The position numbers were made by a program, and so were the translations under genes. Under the pieces are notes generated by a model. It ran no database searches, was not told the origin of the DNA, and saw only the letters and a list, made by a program, of their open reading frames with translations. A stretch of DNA of 8,261 nt from Akkermansiaceae bacterium UBA1506 (GTDB lineage: Bacteria; Verrucomicrobiota; Verrucomicrobiia; Verrucomicrobiales; DEV007): positions 1 to 8,261 of the forward strand of contig DCQY01000059.1 in NCBI GenBank assembly GCA_002323995.1, given 5' to 3'. Below, one piece after another: positions 1-6,253 of the stretch; within the stretch, counting starts at the first letter, position 1; each line of letters starts with the position of its first letter.

Positions 1-582
1 GGCGGCTGGGTCGGCAATCTTGAGGGCAAGCCAGCTCAAACCAGCTTTGCCGCCTCAAAGCCTGCGGTTTCAGAAATCCAAGAGGTCTACAAACGCCTTG
101 CCGAAGATACGGAAGCGTTTACCAAGAAATCGTGGGAGTCGGTCACAGAAGCAGGAGGCAGAGTCACTCCGTTGACCAAGACCAGTCCCCTCCTATCAGT
201 CGATTTTAGGCTCACAACGGAGAACGCAAGCGACAAAGCAATCGCATCCATCGGGGTAGTAGCATCAAATGTTGTTCACCTCGACCTTTCCAAAACATCG
301 GTGACCGATGATGCCCTTTCCATGCTTAGCGAGTCGCCCAAGTTGGTCCGTCTCAATTTAAGCCAGACAGGTATCACTGATGCCGGCCTCAAGCATCTCG
401 CGGGACTTGTCGAACTCCGCTATCTAAATCTCTATGGATCGGAAGTCAGCGACGCTGGTTTAAAGAGCCTGGAAGGAATTTCCAGCCTCGAAACGATCTA
501 CCTGTGGCAATCTAAGGCCACCGAATCGGGAGTAGCTAAACTCCGCAGTTCCCTACCTCATGCCAAGATTAACTTCAAATAA
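1..582 (+). CDS. C-terminal part of a leucine-rich-repeat protein (5' end outside the window)
   Basis: The frame is open from base 1 to the TAA at 580-582, giving 193 residues with no start codon of its own. A TTG at 172 could be taken as a start, but coding-like sequence continues unbroken upstream of it, so the gene is truncated by the window edge. Residues about 91-187 form four leucine-rich repeats of about 24 residues with the pattern L-x-L-S-x-T-x-[VI]-[TS]-D-x-[GA]-L, for example LNLSQTGITDAGL and LNLYGSEVSDAGL. The last repeat has YLWQSKATESGV. From family knowledge, this NLYG...YLWQ repeat tail, preceded by a short helical region and a GGRVTPL-like strand, ends planctomycete and verrucomicrobial proteins that start with a cytochrome-c-like (PSCyt1) domain. 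The haem domain would lie outside the window, so that assignment is inferred. The tail probably mediates protein contacts outside the cytoplasm. It overlaps the next gene by 23 bases in another frame. Confidence 0.8.
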   Translation, partial: GGWVGNLEGKPAQTSFAASKPAVSEIQEVYKRLAEDTEAFTKKSWESVTEAGGRVTPLTKTSPLLSVDFRLTTENASDKAIASIGVVASNVVHLDLSKTSVTDDALSMLSESPKLVRLNLSQTGITDAGLKHLAGLVELRYLNLYGSEVSDAGLKSLEGISSLETIYLWQSKATESGVAKLRSSLPHAKINFK

Positions 583-1444
583 ATTAGGCTTAGTAGCCTT
601 CCTTACGCTGCTGACGCTCGTCACAACATTACGGGCACAGTCCCCCGTGGATGATGCTTTGCTGAAGCGATCCCTACTCGAAGGGCTCACCGATATTTAT
701 GATTCCGGAAACTTCCCTGCCCCCGCTGCGATTCGCCGCCAACTGAACCGCAAGAATAAATATGATGGTTCTTTCACCATAGCCTCACCAAAAGTCAAAA
801 TTGAAAGCGCCAAACGATATGAAAACGCTCGCAAAGCCACCCTGGTAATGGGCCATCTCTACCTTTGCGACAAATGCGATAATTGGCATACCACAACGGC
901 CGGAGGGGTTATAATTTCTGAGGATGGACTAGCCCTGACAAATCATCACGTTTTAGCCTTTGAGCGTGCTTCCATTTACGGAGCGATGACTTCGGACGGG
1001 AAAGTCTATGCCATAGAGGAAGTGCTGGCAGCTTCCAAAAGGGATGATGTCGCGCTAGTTCGAATAAGAACAGACGAAAAGCTTCCCTTCGTTTCAATGG
1101 CCAGTTCAGCGCCTATCGGCACCCCAGTATTCGCCGTGTCACACCCGGATTCCCATTTCTACACGCTCACGAAAGGTTATGTTTCGCGCTACTCGGTATC
1201 ACCCAGTCTCAAGATTCCTCGGCTCGAAGTCACAGCCGACTTTGCGAGAGGCTCAAGTGGATCCGGAATCTTTAATGAAAGAGGCAGTTTGGTAGGGCTG
1301 ATCGCTTCCACGAAGTCCATCTACTACGACCAGGAGAACAATATCCAAACCAATCTCCAGATGGTCATCAAGTCCTGCGTTCCGCTTTCTGGAATCAACG
1401 CTCTGTGTTCCAAATTTCCGAGTGACTACAAATCAAAAGACTAG
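560..1444 (+). CDS. Secreted trypsin-like serine protease (S1/HtrA-type fold, no PDZ domain)
   Basis: This 294-residue protein starts with a signal peptide: basic residues to K8, a hydrophobic core at about 9-24, and a likely cut after LRA (residue 26). The need for that signal supports the ATG at 560, although it lies inside the preceding gene. The catalytic triad is clear: H130 in TNHHV, D163 in RDDVALV, and S233 in GSSGSG. The remaining core, including GTPVFAVSHP and a late GLIAST strand, fits a chymotrypsin fold like that of DegP/HtrA proteases. There is no C-terminal PDZ domain. Residues 103-110 hold CDKCDNWH directly before the first core strand; this CxxC could be a disulfide or a metal site, and it is not a CxxCH haem motif. 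Two further cysteines are at 273 and 283. The protein is probably a periplasmic protease with unknown substrate. It may be translationally coupled to the LRR gene, which it overlaps by 23 bases. Its stop overlaps the stop of the converging gene. Confidence 0.88.
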   Translation: MPRLTSNKLGLVAFLTLLTLVTTLRAQSPVDDALLKRSLLEGLTDIYDSGNFPAPAAIRRQLNRKNKYDGSFTIASPKVKIESAKRYENARKATLVMGHLYLCDKCDNWHTTTAGGVIISEDGLALTNHHVLAFERASIYGAMTSDGKVYAIEEVLAASKRDDVALVRIRTDEKLPFVSMASSAPIGTPVFAVSHPDSHFYTLTKGYVSRYSVSPSLKIPRLEVTADFARGSSGSGIFNERGSLVGLIASTKSIYYDQENNIQTNLQMVIKSCVPLSGINALCSKFPSDYKSKD

Positions 1445-3276
1445 GGTCTCAGCAGAGTCTCAGCCCACTCGACCACCGTTGACGGATCATGAAGCGAATG
1501 TGGGTGGTGCCCTGCGCCTGCTTTGACAACCGCTGTGAGGTTTCCTCCGTTCTCTAGAAAAAAGGATTCAAGCTTTCCTGTATTTTCAACGTACGGCACG
1601 ACTTTGTCGTCACCTCCAGCGACGATCATGACGGGGATTTTTCTATCAATCAAGATCTGCAATTGATCGAGCGGACCTTCCCATGAATCGGAGTTACCCT
1701 CGCTAAGACCCCAGGCTTTTAAGCAGCGTTGCCAGTTTTGGTCAGACCTCCCTCGAGGCCATGAATAGATATCCATCACAGCAGCATCCAGATAGATTCC
1801 TAAGACCTTTTCTGGGTTGTTGATCGACCATAGTGCAGCAGGTAGTCCACCTCGGCTGAACCCTTCCATGACAGGCTTTTCAGCAAGGCTGAAACGTTCT
1901 CGAACCATTGGGTAGAACGCATCGAATGCCTCCATCGCCTTGGGGCCACCGAACTCATTCGACACATCGATAAAGGCCACATGCCAGCCACGCTTCAAAA
2001 GACCAAGGTCAACTGATGGAAAGGCTCCCCAAAACCGACAACGCCAAATCCATGGCCGACCCGGCGCGGCCTCATCTGGTAATGCCACCCGGCATTTTCG
2101 GCCATTCACCTCAAACACGAAAGTCTTGAAGTCACCAAGCGTCTTGGTTGCTTCCGCCTTGCCTTCAAAATCCTGGGTTACCTTGCGAACTTTGTGAGTT
2201 TCCGAATCTCCAATATAAAGGTCTCCGTTGACAGGATCGACACCGACCCCATGAAGACGGGCCATAGCGCATCCCAAAGGATCCAACGTGTCAGGTCCAT
2301 CCCCCTTTTTACCCGTACCAGCGATCAAACTAACAATCGGTGGTGTTTGTCTCAAATCGATGGCTCTAACTGTATGGGATTCCGTGTCAGCAAGATAAAT
2401 ACGGGAAAAATCAGGCGAGCAATCAATCCCTTTCGGACCTGATAATTCTGACTCAAGCGCCGGGCGGGCTTGCGCGTGAAACCCCTTTACACCAGAACCT
2501 GCCAGATGGTAGAGCTTGCCAACATCCTGATCGATACGAAAAACTTGGTTTCCCTCGCGCAGAGCGAGATAAAAAGTGTTTCCTGCTCCTCGACACAACG
2601 CCCGAGGTCCCTTCAAAGGTGTATCGCTACTGATATTGGCTATAGCCGGTGTCTCTTTCTTACTACCGTCGCCACACCATGTGTCAATCACGCCTCTACC
2701 CAGATCTAACTTCCGGATTCGTTGATTCCTGATGTCACAAATTAAAAGAAAGGAACCGTCCCGGCTGATAACAATCGAGTGTGGCTGATTGAGGGTGGCT
2801 TCAACACCCGCTCCTCTGTCGCCTGAGAACCCTTGCTCTCCATTACCGGCTACCGTTTCAATGGTATTAGCACGAGCGTCTAACTTGCGAACCGTATGAC
2901 TGAGGCGCTCCACCCAGTAGAGATCACCGGAAGGATGATAACGAATTTCGTATGGTTCATTCAATTGGGCTTCGAGAGGATCTCCCCCGTCGCCCGAATA
3001 GCCAGCTTTACCAGTGCCCACAAGTGTTCGGATCTTCCCATCCTTGCGCGAGATGCTACGAATAACGTGATTATTCGTATCGCAAAACACAATGTCTCCA
3101 TCCGGGGCGACAACTACGCCAAACGGATTATCCAATCTCGCCGCCAGAGCCGGGCCTCCATCTCCCGAATAACCCGCCACACCCCCACCTGCCACCGTAC
3201 TGATGGCCGGCTTATGGCTCTGGCCGGTGGCTTCCGCAGCAAAAAAGAGAGAGATGATTGAAAAGATAAATTTCAT
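1441..3276 (-). CDS. Secreted NHL-repeat beta-propeller fused to an alpha/beta hydrolase
   Basis: This is a 611-residue two-domain protein. A signal peptide (MKFIFSIISLFFAAEA, cut near residues 16-19) is followed by six NHL blades at about 26-79, 82-133, 139-191, 197-249, 254-307 and 314-367. Each blade opens with a [VI]-[AV]-G-x-G turn (VAGGG, VGTGK, VAGNG, LAGSG, IAGTG; blade 4 has CGDG) and closes with a strand such as NHVIRSI or HTVRKLD. Six blades complete one propeller. Residues about 380-611 are an alpha/beta hydrolase with nucleophile S474 in EGFSRGG, probable acid D557 in GGDDKVVP, and catalytic histidine H590 in GAGHHPHSL. From memory, this hydrolase resembles S9/acetyl-esterase-like enzymes common in Planctomycetes and Verrucomicrobia, often near sugar-degradation genes. 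The propeller may bind a ligand or scaffold the enzyme; the substrate is unknown and an ester is a guess. The ATG at 3276 is kept because it gives the signal peptide. It lies 87 bases downstream of lexA on the same strand with no obvious terminator, so read-through is possible. Confidence 0.87.
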   Translation of the reverse strand: MKFIFSIISLFFAAEATGQSHKPAISTVAGGGVAGYSGDGGPALAARLDNPFGVVVAPDGDIVFCDTNNHVIRSISRKDGKIRTLVGTGKAGYSGDGGDPLEAQLNEPYEIRYHPSGDLYWVERLSHTVRKLDARANTIETVAGNGEQGFSGDRGAGVEATLNQPHSIVISRDGSFLLICDIRNQRIRKLDLGRGVIDTWCGDGSKKETPAIANISSDTPLKGPRALCRGAGNTFYLALREGNQVFRIDQDVGKLYHLAGSGVKGFHAQARPALESELSGPKGIDCSPDFSRIYLADTESHTVRAIDLRQTPPIVSLIAGTGKKGDGPDTLDPLGCAMARLHGVGVDPVNGDLYIGDSETHKVRKVTQDFEGKAEATKTLGDFKTFVFEVNGRKCRVALPDEAAPGRPWIWRCRFWGAFPSVDLGLLKRGWHVAFIDVSNEFGGPKAMEAFDAFYPMVRERFSLAEKPVMEGFSRGGLPAALWSINNPEKVLGIYLDAAVMDIYSWPRGRSDQNWQRCLKAWGLSEGNSDSWEGPLDQLQILIDRKIPVMIVAGGDDKVVPYVENTGKLESFFLENGGNLTAVVKAGAGHHPHSLHDPSTVVEWAETLLRP

Positions 3277-3363
3277 GCCGCCAGAGCATCAACCCTCGCC
3301 TTTCCGCGCCAAACAAAATCAGCACTTAATCGTCCACCGTCCGAAAGAAGAGAAACAAGCTCC

Positions 3364-3981
3364 TCACCAACTCCTCGTTGCTCCGCGGACTAATCCAACC
3401 ATCACGCCTTGGATCAGTAACTCTTGAGCCGGAATGAGATCGGGAAAGTTGGGGTTTTCGGCTTTTAGGTATGGCTTACGTCCACTCGTGACAAAGCGCT
3501 TCAGAGTAGTTTCACCATCGATCAGCGCGGCCACAACATCTTGGTCTCGAGGCTCACGGTATTCAAGCACGACATGATCCCCGTCCATGATGTGGGCATT
3601 AATCATCGATTCGCCCCGCACCTTTAAAGCGTAGGCCTTCGATCGCTCATTCAATCCCATTGACCGCACGTCCACGGACAGAGTGCCATCCGCCTCTGGG
3701 TTAGTATCGTCTCCGAAACCAGCAGGAATCGCCCCGTAGATGGGAACATCGGCAATCGGTTCCCGTTCAGCCGCATCCGCGAACATCACAGCGCGCGCCT
3801 TTCTCTCTTCTTTCACGATCGCGCCTTTCTTCTCCAAGGCACGCAAATGACTTACCGCAGCTGTTTGGCTGGCGAAGCCAAAATGATTTTGAATTTCCCT
3901 AGTTGACGGCATGATACCGGTCCTACGGTGTTCAGCTTGGAGGTAGTCGAGGATTTCTTGCTGGCGGGCCGTTAGCTTCAT
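3364..3981 (-). CDS. lexA: LexA repressor (SOS regulator, self-cleaving S24 protease)
   Basis: The protein has 205 residues, the usual LexA length (about 200). The N-terminal winged helix-turn-helix (about 1-65) begins MKLTARQQEILDYLQ and contains the LexA signature MPSTREIQNHFGF. Its recognition helix region, ASQTAAVSHLRALEKKG, differs from the E. coli one, as expected for a different operator. The C-terminal S24 peptidase domain has the self-cleavage bond A87-G88 in AIPAG, nucleophile S125 in GESM, and general base K161 in ETTLKRF. All parts needed for RecA-stimulated self-cleavage are therefore present. In the family, LexA represses DNA-repair genes until RecA filaments on single-stranded DNA trigger cleavage. 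The ATG at 3981 is preferred because it gives the standard LexA N-terminus. A perfect TGTTC-N4-GAACA operator 10 bases upstream indicates autoregulation. No Shine-Dalgarno sequence is visible. The gene is divergent from the TPR/carboxypeptidase pair. Confidence 0.97.
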   Translation of the reverse strand: MKLTARQQEILDYLQAEHRRTGIMPSTREIQNHFGFASQTAAVSHLRALEKKGAIVKEERKARAVMFADAAEREPIADVPIYGAIPAGFGDDTNPEADGTLSVDVRSMGLNERSKAYALKVRGESMINAHIMDGDHVVLEYREPRDQDVVAALIDGETTLKRFVTSGRKPYLKAENPNFPDLIPAQELLIQGVMVGLVRGATRSW

Positions 3982-3991
3982 ATTTGAACAG

Positions 3992-4005
3992 TGTTCCTAA
4001 GAACA
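3992..4005. promoter_or_regulatory. LexA operator (SOS box), TGTTC-CTAA-GAACA
   Basis: The sequence is a perfect 5-5 inverted repeat with a four-base spacer, TGTTC-CTAA-GAACA, lying 10 bases upstream of the lexA ATG. It matches the motif I recall as described for LexA of Verrucomicrobia (TGTTC-N4-GAACA). It differs in half-site order from the Gram-positive GAAC-N4-GTTC box and from the E. coli CTG-N10-CAG box. A third half-site, GAACA, sits one base to the left (3986-3990), so GAACA-g-TGTTC forms a second, tighter inverted repeat sharing the middle half-site. The operator almost certainly mediates lexA autorepression. It may also affect the divergent TPR gene, whose ATG is 71 bases to the right and which has a TAAAAT (4011-4016) that could be a -10 element. 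Confidence 0.87.
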
Positions 4006-4076
4006 TTAGTTAAAATTCAGCGTGCGCAAGTAGAAAAGGTATTTTAATTATTAGCTTACTCCTGTTGCGCCCTCTC

Positions 4077-4997
4077 ATGGACCGCCGGCTCATCATCATT
4101 ATTTTTGCCCTCGTTGTGGCAGCCCATACCCTGTTCCTGGTTTTTCGTTCCGGAGAAGACGGGGACAAAGAGACATCGACCAACTCGATGATCGGAAACA
4201 CTGTCAAGACGGCGCCAGCGACGAAAGAGGCCGAGAAAACTGCTGAGGCGGGCGAAGCACCTTACGCATTGCTTTCGGGACAATCTCCGCGAAATGAGAC
4301 GACGGATCGCCACCCATTACCCGAATCTGATGCGCCAAAAGAAAGGATCGCTGTTGATCCTGAGGCTTTCCCTGCGGACGAAATTCCCGAAGGAAGCATT
4401 AAAATTGGCCTGCATAGCGGACCGACCAAGTTACCGCCGGAAGTTGCTGAAATAGCGAAACGGGGTGCCTTTGCTGCGTCTGAACAGCGTTGGCAAGAAG
4501 CCCGCAGCGCTTACCTTGATCTCGTTGAGGCTACCCCCGACAACGCTCTCGCCTTTGCCAATCTTGGCGTCGCTGAATTTCAACTCGGAAACCTTGTCGC
4601 AGCCTCAGGCAACCTCAAGCGTTCTCTTGAATTGAATTCGTCAATCGCGAGCAACTGGCAGACACTTGGGCTGATTCAATACGAGCAAAAAGATCTTAGC
4701 TTGGCCATTTCCAGTCTCACTCGCGCTATCCACGAAGCCCCGCGAGAGGCCCAGGCCCGAGTTTACTTGGCGGCAGTAATCCGTGATTACGGATGGACAG
4801 AGGCCGCTCTTTTAGAATTGAAGCGCGCTATCGATATTGATCCTAAGCTGGCAGATGCGCACTACAATCTGGCAGTTACCTATCTCGAGACTTCTCCACC
4901 TCTTACCGAACTGGCCCGGCGCCACTACTACACGGCAACCGATCTCGGTGCCGCACCATCCCCCGAACTTGAAAAGGCGCTTCGGGCGACCGAATGA
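4077..4997 (+). CDS. Membrane-anchored tetratricopeptide-repeat (TPR) protein
   Basis: The ATG at 4077 is chosen over an in-frame TTG at 4065 because it gives a compact N-terminal anchor, MDRRLIIIIFALVVAAHTLFLVF, with arginines directly before a membrane helix at about 5-23. The product has 306 residues. The helix is followed by a low-complexity linker rich in T, E, K, P and A (about 25-120), typical of periplasmic spacers. Residues about 124-296 form around five TPR units of 34 residues. The best ones show the W-LG-Y-A-P pattern, for example ASNWQTLGLIQYEQKDLSLAI..LTRAI and ADAHYNLAVTYLE. TPR arrays are protein-binding scaffolds; no enzymatic motif is visible. With the helix as a signal anchor, the repeats should face the periplasm. 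The stop is 45 bases before the carboxypeptidase start on the same strand, so the two may form an operon and the TPR protein may assist cell-wall work. It is divergent from lexA and shares its control region. Confidence 0.85.
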   Translation: MDRRLIIIIFALVVAAHTLFLVFRSGEDGDKETSTNSMIGNTVKTAPATKEAEKTAEAGEAPYALLSGQSPRNETTDRHPLPESDAPKERIAVDPEAFPADEIPEGSIKIGLHSGPTKLPPEVAEIAKRGAFAASEQRWQEARSAYLDLVEATPDNALAFANLGVAEFQLGNLVAASGNLKRSLELNSSIASNWQTLGLIQYEQKDLSLAISSLTRAIHEAPREAQARVYLAAVIRDYGWTEAALLELKRAIDIDPKLADAHYNLAVTYLETSPPLTELARRHYYTATDLGAAPSPELEKALRATE

Positions 4998-5042
4998 GCA
5001 TGTGTGCAATTTAAACAAGATCGGTTAGTATTATCGCGTCTC

Positions 5043-6017
5043 ATGAGACTCACCTCAGCCTCGCCTCTCACTCCGCTTGCCCAAGCCTTTATCGTTTCGA
5101 CAGCTATTTTTCTGGCCGGCTGCAGAACCAACGACTTTGGCTTAGTCCCAGTCGACACGCGCGCCGATGCTACCTATGACGCTGCTTCAGTCCACTCTCA
5201 GAATCAGTCGAGAACAGTCACAGCGCTTGCCCCAACTCCGTTTTCGTTCACGAACGGCACAACGAAAAATTCTAATACCCCACCGATCACTGCTTCGTGT
5301 GCTATTCTTGTGGATCAAAACGGTCGAGTCCTCTACGAAAAGAATGCGGACACTCGCGTTCCGGTTGCCAGCACTCAGAAACTACTCCTTGGGATCATAA
5401 TCGCCCAGGCCGGAAATTTGCAGAAACCCATTACCATAGCTCAGGAAGACACCTGGGCAGAGCCTACAAAGATGGGAATCAAAACTGGCCAAGTTTACAC
5501 CCGTGAGGAACTTCTCCACACTGTCCTGATTAGAAGCAGTAATGATATTGCCCGGGCCCTTGCCCGTGACCACTCTGGCAGTGTCTCCAACTTTGCCGTC
5601 GCTATGAACGCTAAAGCTCGCCAATTGGGAATGTATGATTCTTACTTCACCAACGCCAGTGGGCTTCCAAATCCTCCCGGTCAGTATTCAACTGCCCGCG
5701 ACCTCACTAAACTAGGAGCTGCTGCTCTTAGCGACGCTTTCGTTCGCAATTCCATCAAGAGTAAATCCACCCTGTTCCGTTTTGCTAATGGGACAACCAA
5801 AACCGTCTACAACACTAACCTAGTTTTGCGGAGTTTCCCGTATTGCAATGGCGCCAAGACCGGCTACACCAAGGCGGCCGGACGCTGTCTTGTCTCGTCA
5901 GCAACCAACGGTCGCAAAACTGTAATTGCTGTCATCCTCGGCAGCAAAACGCCAAACGTTTGGTCTGAATCTGAGGCTCTTTTGCGCTACGGTCTTGGGC
6001 TTCCTCAACGCTCTTGA
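5043..6017 (+). CDS. Lipoprotein D-alanyl-D-alanine carboxypeptidase (low-molecular-weight PBP, peptidase S11)
   Basis: A GTG at 5004 is also in frame, but the ATG at 5043 gives a clean lipoprotein signal, MRLTSASPLT...AIFLAGC, with lipobox LAG-C and lipidated C27. The product is then 324 residues. After an S/T/N-rich spacer (about 28-84), the penicillin-binding domain carries all three motifs: SxxK as S110-T-Q-K113, SxN as S165-S-N167, and KTG at 272-274. Family enzymes remove the terminal D-Ala from peptidoglycan pentapeptides and bind beta-lactams. The domain stops soon after the KTG region, at ALLRYGLGLPQRS. It lacks the PBP5-type C-terminal domain and amphipathic membrane anchor, and the N-terminal lipid would take over attachment. 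Residue +2 is arginine, which by the E. coli Lol rule favours the outer membrane, though the rule is untested in this phylum. It probably shares a transcript with the TPR gene upstream. A hairpin follows two bases after the stop. Confidence 0.93.
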   Translation: MRLTSASPLTPLAQAFIVSTAIFLAGCRTNDFGLVPVDTRADATYDAASVHSQNQSRTVTALAPTPFSFTNGTTKNSNTPPITASCAILVDQNGRVLYEKNADTRVPVASTQKLLLGIIIAQAGNLQKPITIAQEDTWAEPTKMGIKTGQVYTREELLHTVLIRSSNDIARALARDHSGSVSNFAVAMNAKARQLGMYDSYFTNASGLPNPPGQYSTARDLTKLGAAALSDAFVRNSIKSKSTLFRFANGTTKTVYNTNLVLRSFPYCNGAKTGYTKAAGRCLVSSATNGRKTVIAVILGSKTPNVWSESEALLRYGLGLPQRS

Positions 6018-6018
6018 T

Positions 6019-6044
6019 TAGCCGTCCCTCCGATGAAACGGCTA
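6019..6044. terminator. Hairpin after the carboxypeptidase gene, possible (bidirectional) terminator
   Basis: TAGCCGT (6019-6025) and ACGGCTA (6038-6044) form a perfect 7-bp stem with a 12-base loop, starting two bases after the carboxypeptidase stop codon. The position suits transcription termination. No run of T follows on either strand, so an ordinary factor-independent terminator is not proven. On the reverse strand it lies 10 bases beyond the stop of the possible gene relic at 6055-6141, the place expected for a terminator shared by two convergent genes. Confidence 0.35.
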
Positions 6045-6054
6045 GCCATTCAAC

Positions 6055-6141
6055 TTAATGGCTCTCAACGAATTTTCGAATGGTCTCGTTCAGCCAATGG
6101 TTGCCATATTTTGCTACTCCGAACGCTTGAGGGAAAAGAGG
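6055..6141 (-). pseudogene. Possible relic of the 3' end of a reverse-strand gene
   Basis: Read on the reverse strand, 28 codons without a usable start run from 6141 down to a TAA at 6055-6057. They include the protein-like stretch FGVAKYGNHWLNETIRKF and end in ESH. The pattern of a short FGVAK strand, a G-N-x-W-L turn and an amphipathic helix looks to me like the C-terminus of a periplasmic solute-binding protein (SBP_bac_3 type). An in-frame stop (6142-6144) precedes it and neither other reverse frame clearly continues the fold. If real, it is the eroded tail of a deleted gene. The alternative is a chance open stretch, which at this length is entirely possible. Confidence 0.2.
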
Positions 6142-6253
6142 TTAGATCTGAGTTCACAATTTTCTGATAATGCGGCCCTTGCAATTGCATCGGCCTAAAC
6201 AAACGGTAAAAGAGGTAGCGATTCTGTCCACGCCGCCCTTTTCATCCACCACC

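Noticed and set aside
172..582. Complete 136-residue LRR protein starting at the TTG at 172
   Set aside because: The frame remains open and protein-like all the way to base 1, so the TTG is an internal leucine codon of a truncated gene.
2800..3200. Repeated YSGDGG-coding segments seen as a possible DNA repeat array
   Set aside because: They are the conserved starts of the NHL blades, repeated at protein level and too diverged in DNA to be a separate repeat element.
1940..3261. Several + strand open frames opposite the NHL-hydrolase gene
   Set aside because: The reverse strand encodes six regular blades and an intact catalytic triad; the + strand translations show no domain.
4065..4076. TTG at 4065 as start of the TPR protein
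   Set aside because: The in-frame ATG at 4077 gives a cleaner membrane anchor, and nothing resembling a ribosome binding site favours the TTG.
5004..5042. GTG at 5004 as start of the carboxypeptidase
   Set aside because: It would add 13 polar residues before a well-formed lipoprotein signal that begins at the ATG at 5043.
6058..6198. 46-codon + strand open frame in the gap after the carboxypeptidase
   Set aside because: No motif, no ribosome binding site and no family resemblance; it overlaps the better reverse-strand candidate and is probably chance.
6170..6253. ATG at 6170 as start of the SHD1 protein
   Set aside because: It would place 28 hydrophilic residues in front of a normal signal peptide; the ATG at 6254 fits better.
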